In this document: piece by piece, positions 1 to 5,284 of the stretch
Position numbering within the stretch: the first letter of the stretch is position 1
Layout of the letters: each line of letters opens with the position of its first letter
Assembly (NCBI GenBank): GCA_025355115.1
Contig: JANXLO010000078.1
Location: 1-5,284 of the forward strand
Source of the DNA: Chthonomonadaceae bacterium
GTDB taxonomy: Bacteria > Armatimonadota > Chthonomonadetes > Chthonomonadales > Chthonomonadaceae
Length of the DNA stretch: 5,284 bases
Direction: 5' to 3'
Notes under the pieces: model-generated
Database searches by the model: none
What the model was told of the DNA's origin: nothing
The model's input: only the letters and a program-made list of their open reading frames with translations
Position numbers and translations under genes: made by a program

Positions 1-2103
1 TATGGCTGCAACCAGGGCTCCTGCCACGGGGCCCAGTATGGCAAAGGCGGCTACAAGCTCTCCCTTGCTGGCTTTGACACCGATATGGACTACCTCAATA
101 CGGTGAAGCAAGCGAAGGGGCGACGCATCTCCCTGGCAGAGCCTGAGCGAAGTCTGCTCTTGCTGAAGCCCGCGCTCCTCGTTCCGCACGGCGGCGGGCG
201 GAGACTTGAGCGCGGCTCGGCGGACTATAAGGTGATGACGCGGTGGCTCCTCAGCGGAACCCCGGGCCCAGACCCTAAAGAGCCTCAGATTACCAGAATA
301 GAAGTCTACCCCTCGGAGCGCATTCTGCCCCGTGCGGGCGAGCGGCAGCGCCTGGTCATACGCGCTGCGTACAGCGACGGCGTCATCCGTGACGTGACCG
401 AGCAGACACGCCTCAACACGCTCAACGACGCGGTCGCCTCCTGCACTCCGGAGGGCCTCATCACCGCTGTCGGCAAAGGACAGACGGCGATCATGGTTCG
501 GTATGGCGGCCAGGCAGCCGTCTCCACGATGATCGTGCCATTCCTGCCTCCTGCGAAAGGCGTCAGAACGGTCTCCACGGCGGGACTGACGGGATCCAAC
601 CTGATCGATGCTCTGGTGACAAAGAAGCAACTCGCCCTTGGACTCTCGCCCTCCAGCCCATGCGACGACCGAACTTTTATCCGTCGTGTCAGCTTCGATC
701 TCACCGGCACCCCACCGACGCCGGAGCGTATCAAGGCGTTTTTAGCTGACGCCTCGTCAGGCAAGCGTGAGAAACTGGTGGATGAGCTGCTTGCCAGCCC
801 TGACTACGCCGATTTCTGGACTCTCAAATGGGGCGACCTGCTCCGCAGCAACCGCACGAACCTTGGCGAAAAAGGGATGTGGAGCTTCACGAACTGGATC
901 CACACTCAGCTCGTACAGAACCGGCCCATCGACAAGTTTATCCACGAGATGATCCTCGCGCAGGGCAGCACGTTCACCGACGGGCCGAGCAACTACTTCC
1001 GCGTCGCCAGCAATCCCCAGGATCTCGCCGAAACGACCAGCCAGCTGTTTCTGGGAGTACGTCTCCAGTGCGCCCGTTGCCATCACCATCCCTTCGAGAA
1101 GTGGAGCCAGACGGACTACTACCAGTTCGCCGCCTTTTTTGCTCGTATTGGGCTGAAGGGCAGCAGCGATTTCGGCATTTTCGGCAATGAGAACATTGTC
1201 AAGATACAGAGCGGCGGAGAGGTCGGTCATCCTAAGTCAGGCGCAGTTATGCACCCCACCCCGCTAGGCGTCACCCTGGCCCGACTCGGCGATGGCAAAC
1301 TCCCGGATGCCGACGCAAGTGGAGATCGCCGCACAGCGCTTGCCGACTGGCTGACATCGAGGGACAATCGACTGTTCGCCCGGAACATCGCAAATCGCTA
1401 CTGGGGCTACCTGTTCACGCGCGGCCTGGTGAACCCGATTGACGATCAGCGCGTCACAAACCCGCCGACCAACCCGGAACTGCTCGACGCCGTCGCGGAC
1501 GAGCTAGTCAAATCGAACTACGATTTGAAGCATCTGCTGAAGGTGCTCTGCACCTCCCAGACGTATCAGCGCAGCGCGGAGGGAACGCCGCAGAACTTCA
1601 AGGACGAGACGTTCTTCACGCACTACCTGCCAAAACGCCTTCCTGCCGAGAGTATGCTGGACGCCCTGGATATCGCCTGCGGAACCCGCGAGAAGTTCAA
1701 CCAGCTTCCGCTCGGCACCCGCGCGATTCAGTTGCCGGACCCGCAGGTCGGCTCGGATTTTCTTGACACGTTCGGACGGCCGCAGCGGCTCATAGCGTGT
1801 GAATGCGAGCGCACCTCCGAGGCGAACCTATCCCAGACGCTGAAACTGATGAACGGCGACAAGCTGAACGGGAAAGTGACGGACGGCAACGGGCGGCTAG
1901 CCAAGCTTATCAATGCCAAAGCCTCCAACGACGCCATCCTGACGGAGCTTTACACATCATCGCTCGGTCGCCCGCCTCGCGTGGAGGAGCGCCGACTGGT
2001 CATCACGGCGCTCGTCTTCACCGCGCCGAAAGATCGCAAAGCGGTGTTCGAGGACGTGATGGTGACCCTGCTCAACAGCAAAGAGTTTTTATTCAACCAC
2101 TAA
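1..2103 (+). CDS. DUF1549/DUF1553 (PSCyt2/PSD1) cytochrome-like protein with Big2 domain, 5'-partial
   Basis: The frame is open from base 1 to the TAA at 2101-2103, giving 700 visible codons. The ATG at 85 is internal, because the 28 codons before it already read as conserved family sequence (CNQGSCHG, then KGGYKLSLAGFD). The true start and the expected signal peptide lie left of the window. Domains by visible codon: a cytochrome-like segment at 1-85 with a CX4CH motif (C3, C8, H9) and a conserved PHGGG at 62-66; a bacterial Ig-like Big2 domain at about 97-181 (ITRIEVYP, then GLITAVGKGQTAI); DUF1549 at about 200-385, with SFDLTGTPPTPE and a CARCH heme motif at 357-361 followed by HHPFEKW; a linker with GEVGHPKSG near 407-414; DUF1553 at about 441-695, with ALADWLTSRDN and NRYWGYLF, ending in the typical NSKEFLFNH. 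The role is probably extracytoplasmic and heme-linked, but no reaction is established for the family. It is the first visible gene of a likely operon. The family call is firm; the function is unknown. Confidence 0.93.
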   Translation, partial: YGCNQGSCHGAQYGKGGYKLSLAGFDTDMDYLNTVKQAKGRRISLAEPERSLLLLKPALLVPHGGGRRLERGSADYKVMTRWLLSGTPGPDPKEPQITRIEVYPSERILPRAGERQRLVIRAAYSDGVIRDVTEQTRLNTLNDAVASCTPEGLITAVGKGQTAIMVRYGGQAAVSTMIVPFLPPAKGVRTVSTAGLTGSNLIDALVTKKQLALGLSPSSPCDDRTFIRRVSFDLTGTPPTPERIKAFLADASSGKREKLVDELLASPDYADFWTLKWGDLLRSNRTNLGEKGMWSFTNWIHTQLVQNRPIDKFIHEMILAQGSTFTDGPSNYFRVASNPQDLAETTSQLFLGVRLQCARCHHHPFEKWSQTDYYQFAAFFARIGLKGSSDFGIFGNENIVKIQSGGEVGHPKSGAVMHPTPLGVTLARLGDGKLPDADASGDRRTALADWLTSRDNRLFARNIANRYWGYLFTRGLVNPIDDQRVTNPPTNPELLDAVADELVKSNYDLKHLLKVLCTSQTYQRSAEGTPQNFKDETFFTHYLPKRLPAESMLDALDIACGTREKFNQLPLGTRAIQLPDPQVGSDFLDTFGRPQRLIACECERTSEANLSQTLKLMNGDKLNGKVTDGNGRLAKLINAKASNDAILTELYTSSLGRPPRVEERRLVITALVFTAPKDRKAVFEDVMVTLLNSKEFLFNH

Positions 2104-2104
2104 C

Positions 2105-2116
2105 GGAAGAGGGGAC
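2105..2116 (+). promoter_or_regulatory. Shine-Dalgarno region of the DUF1501 gene
   Basis: The purine-rich stretch GGAAGAGGGGAC sits in the 20-base gap after gene A's stop. Its GAGGGG core (2109-2114) lies 9 bases before the ATG at 2124. This supports 2124 as the start. The same frame is open further upstream to an ATG at 1803, but that stretch lies inside gene A and has no family similarity. Confidence 0.7.
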
Positions 2117-2123
2117 GAGCGCT

Positions 2124-3467
2124 ATGTTCGACATAGAGGTTGGCAATCATACGGACTGTGACGGCGTCACCCGGCGCGATTTTCTGCGCATTGGCGGGCT
2201 GTCTGCGCTCGGGCTCACTCTGCCGGGCCTCCTCGAGGCCCACGCCGACACCAGCCCCATCGCGTCCTCGAAGCAGGTGCCTTCCGGCGGCAAGCGGGAC
2301 GTCGCCTGCATCCTTATCTGGCTGAGCGGCGGCCCGAGCCACATCGACACCTTCGACCCGAAGCCGGACGCTCCGCAGGACATTCGCGGCACATTCAAGG
2401 CCATCTCGACCAATGTCTCCGGCATACAGCTCAGCGATCAGCTTCCAAAGCTCGCGAAGCATATGGACAAGTTCTCGATCATCCGCTCAGTGACCTCTCC
2501 CGATGGAACGCACGAGACCGCCACGCACTATCTTCTGACCGGCTATCCCTTCGCGCCTGCCATCGAGTATCCCGGCTACGGCGCGGTCGTGGCGCGCGAA
2601 AAAGGCTTCCAGAACAACATGCCTCCCTACGCGATGTTCGGCGGGATGCCGAATATGCATGGCGGCGGTGGCTACATGGGCGCGGTCTACAATCCTTTCA
2701 TCATCGGCGGGGATGCCAACAACCCGAACTTCAGCGTCCAGGACGTTGCTCCGCCGAACGGCGTGGACTTCGCCCGCCTGGATCGGCGGCGCATGATGCG
2801 GCAGGCCCTGGATGACTGGCAGCGCAACAAAGAGACTGCGAGCAAAGCCACGCAGACGATGGACGAGTTCTATCATCGGGCGTTCAGCCTCGTCACCTCG
2901 CCCTCCGCCAAAAAGGCGTTCAACCTCAAGGAGGAGCCGGACAAGCTGCGCGATGAGTACGGGCGCAACACCTTCGGACAGTCCTGCCTGCTGGCGCGGC
3001 GCATGGTCGAGGCGGGAGTCCGTTGCATCTCCATAAACAACGGCGGCTGGGACACGCACACCGACAACTTCAATGCCCTCAAAAACAATCTTTTGCCCCC
3101 GCTCGATATGGGCTATTCCGCCCTCATCAACGATCTGAAGCAGAGAGGAATGCTGGACTCGACACTGGTCATCTGCATGGGCGAGTTCGGTCGCACTCCA
3201 CGCATCAACTCCTCGGGGGGCCGGGATCACTGGCCAGGCGCGATCAGCGTCTGCATGGGCGGCGGCGGCATCAAGACCGGCATGGTCGTCGGCTCGTCGA
3301 ACGCCAACGGAGAGTATCCGAAGGATCGCCCGCTGCGCGTGGAGGATGTCGCGGCGACTATCTATCAGGCGATGGGCGTCAGCGGTGAAAAAGAGTATAT
3401 GTCTCCGCAGGAGCGCCCCATCAAAATCAACTATGACGGAACGCCTATCAACGAGCTGATAGCGTGA
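2124..3467 (+). CDS. DUF1501 family protein with twin-arginine signal (sulfatase/alkaline phosphatase-like fold)
   Basis: This is a complete gene of 447 residues, a normal length for DUF1501 proteins. It begins MFDIEV and reaches the family's usual CDGVTRRDFLRIGG at 12-25. R17-R18 form the twin-arginine motif, a hydrophobic stretch follows (about 23-37), and AHA at 39-41 is a plausible cleavage site, so export by the Tat system in folded form is predicted. Family motifs seen: LSGGPSHIDTFDPKP at 67-81, THETATHYLLTGY after about residue 130, GGWDTH at 307-312, GEFGRTPR at 353-360 and GRDHWP at 366-371. DUF1501 is related to the alkaline phosphatase/sulfatase superfamily; D75, D310, H312, D368 and H369 are candidate metal or active-site residues by position in conserved motifs, which is inference. 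No sulfatase-type C/S-X-P-X-R formylglycine motif was noticed. It starts 20 bases after gene A and ends 10 bases before gene C, as is usual for this gene pair. Substrate unknown. Confidence 0.93.
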   Translation: MFDIEVGNHTDCDGVTRRDFLRIGGLSALGLTLPGLLEAHADTSPIASSKQVPSGGKRDVACILIWLSGGPSHIDTFDPKPDAPQDIRGTFKAISTNVSGIQLSDQLPKLAKHMDKFSIIRSVTSPDGTHETATHYLLTGYPFAPAIEYPGYGAVVAREKGFQNNMPPYAMFGGMPNMHGGGGYMGAVYNPFIIGGDANNPNFSVQDVAPPNGVDFARLDRRRMMRQALDDWQRNKETASKATQTMDEFYHRAFSLVTSPSAKKAFNLKEEPDKLRDEYGRNTFGQSCLLARRMVEAGVRCISINNGGWDTHTDNFNALKNNLLPPLDMGYSALINDLKQRGMLDSTLVICMGEFGRTPRINSSGGRDHWPGAISVCMGGGGIKTGMVVGSSNANGEYPKDRPLRVEDVAATIYQAMGVSGEKEYMSPQERPIKINYDGTPINELIA

Positions 3468-3477
3468 CAGGCAGGCA

Positions 3478-5284
3478 ATGAAGCGAGCAACTATATGGGG
3501 AGCATGGATGCTGCTGGCGACTGCGGGAGCGGGCGCGCAGCAGGCGAAGACAACGACACTCACGTATGCCAGGGACATCCGTCCTATCCTGCAGGCGCGT
3601 TGCGCGGTCTGCCACAGCGACAAGACTCTGGGTACTCCCGCACTGTCGGGTGGCCTGGCCCTCGACACCTACGCGGCGATGAAGCGAGGGATTGGCGGAG
3701 GCGCACCGCGCCTCGTTCTGGTTCCCGGCAAGAGTTCCGACAGTGAACTCTATAAGCGGCTGGTCACCACCAGCGCCTCCAAGCTGATGCCGAAAGGCGG
3801 CCCCGCTCTCCCTGCCGAGCAGATCGCGCTTTTGAAAAAATGGATGGACGCAGGTGCACCGGTCGGGGATGCGAAGGCCGATGCAGCGGTGCCGAACTCA
3901 TCGCCCTCCGCTATGCCGATGCCCGCCAACCCTGCGCTTCAGGAGATTCGGTTTCCCACGCTGCTCAAGCCCACGGCTGACATGCTCGAAAAGGGAACCC
4001 CCAAGGACCCTACGCTCTCCCTCGCTCTCAAAGTCGGGCCGCTCCCGCCTGTCACCGCACTCGCTTTCAGCCCTGACGGCAAGACACTGGCGGTCGGTGG
4101 CTACCGAGCCGTCACCGTCTGGACGCTGGCTGTAGGCAAGCCGACCAGTGCGATCCTTCACCTGCCTGGCCCGGTGCAAAGTCTCTCCTACCGATCTGAC
4201 GGCACACAATTCGCAGTCGCGGGCGGGGCACCGGGCAGCAGCGGCGAAGTGCGAGTCTACGACGCGAAGACGCTGATTCAGACCGGTCCGACACTGGAAG
4301 GCCATACAGACGTCGTCATGAGCGTCGCCTGGAGCGCGGACAGCAAATGGCTCGCGACAGGCAGCCAGGACAAGACGGCCCGGCTCTGGTCATGGCCGGC
4401 AGGCAAGGAGCTGAAGCTGTTCAAAGACCACTCCGATGCGGTGACGGCAGTCTGCTTTTCGCCGGATGGGAAAGCGCTCTACACGGCGAGCATGGATCAC
4501 AATCTTCGCCGCTACGACACCGATAAGGGCAATATGATCCGGGCCTTCACGGGCCACAACGAGGGCGTGACGGCTCTGGCCATCAACGCGGCAGGCAATA
4601 TCCTGGTCTCGGCGGGCTCCGAAACGGAACTGCGCCGCTGGAACCCCGAGGCTGGCGACAACTCGAGCAAGCACGGCGGGCACAGCGCGACAGTGACGGA
4701 CATCGTGTTCAGTAAAGACAACAAATTCATCGCCTCCGCGTCAGGCGACCACTCCATTCGCCTCTGGGACGGGGGCAACAACTCCGCGCTCCGTACCCTG
4801 GACGGCTCGAGTGACTGGGAGTATGCGGTCGCGATTAGCCCGGACGACAAATGGACGGCGGGCGGCGGAGCGGATGGCATCGTACGCCTCTGGGACACTG
4901 CCACCGGGCGCCTGCGCCTGCTGCTTCTCTCTTGGCCCTCCGACAAAAATCCGATCCCTGAATGGGCCGCGGTCACTCCGGAAGGCTATTACGATGCCTC
5001 CGCCGGGTGGGCCGCGCTGCTGCACCCGCAGGCGGCAGAAAAGCCCGTCCCCCGGCTCGCTGTGTTCACGCGCACTCTACGTCAGCCCGAAAGTGTGCTA
5101 AAATCCTGGCAAGACATTCCTCTGGAAGCCGCAAAGCTACCCGCACCCGTCGTTAGTCCGGCAGCAGTAAAACCAGCCGTAGTCAAGCCTATTCCCGTAA
5201 AGCCTCACGGGTTCATTCGCTCGACGCCCGGCGGAGGCGCGCCTCGACACGGAGCTCGGCGAGCTCGGCGCGCATGCGCATCAG
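3478..5284 (+). CDS. Secreted c-type cytochrome (PSCyt1-like) fused to a seven-repeat WD40 propeller, 3'-open
   Basis: This frame runs 602 codons from the ATG at 3478 to the window edge with no stop. The start is chosen because it gives a Sec-type signal peptide: K2-R3, a hydrophobic stretch at 4-19, and AGA at 18-20 as a likely cleavage site. The ribosome site is weak (AGG at 3469-3471). A second ATG at 3508 (M11) has a better GGGGAG upstream but would remove the basic end of the signal. A cytochrome-like domain follows (about 28-130): DIRPILQARCAVCH with CXXCH at 42-46, and LMPKGG with M104 as the likely sixth heme ligand, then ALLKKWMDAGAP. A Pro/Ala-rich linker covers about 130-160. Seven WD40 repeats follow, at about 190-227, 228-275, 276-317, 318-359, 360-401, 402-443 and 444-490, enough for one closed propeller. 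After TPEGYYDASAGW (500-511) comes a Pro/Val/Lys tail (554-576). From about codon 577 the frame looks non-protein-like, so the true end is uncertain. Likely a periplasmic heme protein that docks partners. Confidence 0.9.
   Translation, partial: MKRATIWGAWMLLATAGAGAQQAKTTTLTYARDIRPILQARCAVCHSDKTLGTPALSGGLALDTYAAMKRGIGGGAPRLVLVPGKSSDSELYKRLVTTSASKLMPKGGPALPAEQIALLKKWMDAGAPVGDAKADAAVPNSSPSAMPMPANPALQEIRFPTLLKPTADMLEKGTPKDPTLSLALKVGPLPPVTALAFSPDGKTLAVGGYRAVTVWTLAVGKPTSAILHLPGPVQSLSYRSDGTQFAVAGGAPGSSGEVRVYDAKTLIQTGPTLEGHTDVVMSVAWSADSKWLATGSQDKTARLWSWPAGKELKLFKDHSDAVTAVCFSPDGKALYTASMDHNLRRYDTDKGNMIRAFTGHNEGVTALAINAAGNILVSAGSETELRRWNPEAGDNSSKHGGHSATVTDIVFSKDNKFIASASGDHSIRLWDGGNNSALRTLDGSSDWEYAVAISPDDKWTAGGGADGIVRLWDTATGRLRLLLLSWPSDKNPIPEWAAVTPEGYYDASAGWAALLHPQAAEKPVPRLAVFTRTLRQPESVLKSWQDIPLEAAKLPAPVVSPAAVKPAVVKPIPVKPHGFIRSTPGGGAPRHGARRARRACAS
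5213..5284 (-). CDS. Possible 3' end of a convergent minus-strand gene (helical, coiled-coil-like C-terminus)
   Basis: Read on the minus strand from the right edge, there are 23 codons followed by TGA (bases 5215-5213). The peptide is rich in Leu, Glu, Ala and Arg (it includes MRMRAELAELRVEARLRR) and would form an amphipathic helix with leucines at coiled-coil-like spacing. Of its 23 codons, 21 end in G or C. The plus-strand codons over the same bases give 12 of 22 and encode an Arg/Gly-rich stretch typical of an antisense shadow. Only the last few residues are visible, so no family can be named. It would overlap the open frame of the WD40 gene, or replace its end if the sequence is joined or frameshifted here. 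Confidence is limited by the short length. Confidence 0.4.
   Translation of the reverse strand: MMRMRAELAELRVEARLRRASSE
5252..5269. repeat. Two tandem copies of GAGCTCGGC
   Basis: The 9-base unit occurs at 5252-5260 and 5261-5269. In the minus-strand reading it encodes Ala-Glu-Leu twice, so it is explained by a helical repeat if that frame is real. A 10-base palindrome, GCGCATGCGC, follows directly at 5270-5279. No independent function is suggested. Confidence 0.5.

Noticed and set aside
85..87. ATG at 85 as the start of the DUF1549 gene
   Set aside because: The frame is open to base 1 and the codons before 85 encode the conserved CX4CH region, so this methionine is internal.
757..1230. Minus-strand frame of 157 codons inside the DUF1549 gene
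   Set aside because: It lies opposite the conserved DUF1549 core including CARCH; no family similarity and no ribosome site noticed.
1803..2123. Upstream extension of the DUF1501 frame to an ATG at 1803
   Set aside because: It overlaps the conserved C-terminus of the DUF1553 domain in another frame, reads as Arg/Gln-rich shadow sequence, and would bury the Tat signal; the ATG at 2124 has its own ribosome site.
2487..3668. Long minus-strand open frame of 393 codons opposite the DUF1501 gene
   Set aside because: It lies antisense to a gene with clear family motifs, spans the boundary to the next gene, and its Arg/His/Val-rich translation has no recognisable domain; typical shadow frame in GC-rich DNA.
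4390..5025. Several minus-strand frames of 94-154 codons opposite the WD40 repeats
   Set aside because: They mirror the repeat-encoding plus strand, overlap each other in different frames and show no domains.
5194..5211. Small inverted repeat CCCGT-8 bases-ACGGG as a terminator, just past the minus-strand TGA
   Set aside because: The stem is only 5 base pairs and no T-run follows on either strand, so chance occurrence is likely.

Overview
The window carries three co-directional plus-strand genes packed almost end to end. A large DUF1549/DUF1553 protein with heme-type motifs runs in from the left edge. It is followed 20 bases later by a DUF1501 protein with a twin-arginine signal, and 10 bases after that by a secreted cytochrome/WD40 fusion that runs off the right edge. 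This trio is the surface/periplasmic gene set first noticed in planctomycetes (PSCyt1, PSCyt2 and PSD1 domains). It is also found in Verrucomicrobiota, Armatimonadota and Acidobacteriota. The DNA is GC-rich, and the protein style fits one of these soil or water lineages. The sequence alone does not fix the phylum, and there is no rRNA or housekeeping marker to do so.

Layout: 1-2103 is gene A, missing its N-terminus and signal peptide; its first visible residues already belong to a cytochrome-like domain. 2104-2123 is a short spacer with a good Shine-Dalgarno sequence. 2124-3467 is gene B, complete at 447 residues. 3468-3477 is a spacer of only 10 bases. 3478-5284 is gene C, with at least 602 codons and no stop codon before the window ends. 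There is no unexplained stretch over 300 bases. No promoter, intergenic terminator, RNA gene, CRISPR array or mobile element was found, so the three genes look like part of one transcript that starts to the left of the window.

How they may work together: all three products appear to be exported. B carries a Tat signal and C a Sec-type signal; A's signal is not in the window. A and C each have CXXCH heme attachment motifs, and A has a second, CX4CH-type motif. B belongs to a family related to the sulfatase/alkaline phosphatase fold. C adds a seven-bladed propeller, a typical protein-docking surface. A periplasmic or surface complex is a reasonable inference, but its substrate and reaction are not known for the family, and nothing here identifies them.

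The most unusual spot is the right end. From about 5213 onward GC content jumps, and the minus strand reads as a convincing C-terminus of a helical, Leu/Glu/Ala/Arg-rich protein ending in TGA, while gene C's own frame becomes an arginine-rich, shadow-like tail without a stop. This is either a convergent gene overlapping the end of gene C, or a lost stop or sequence join.
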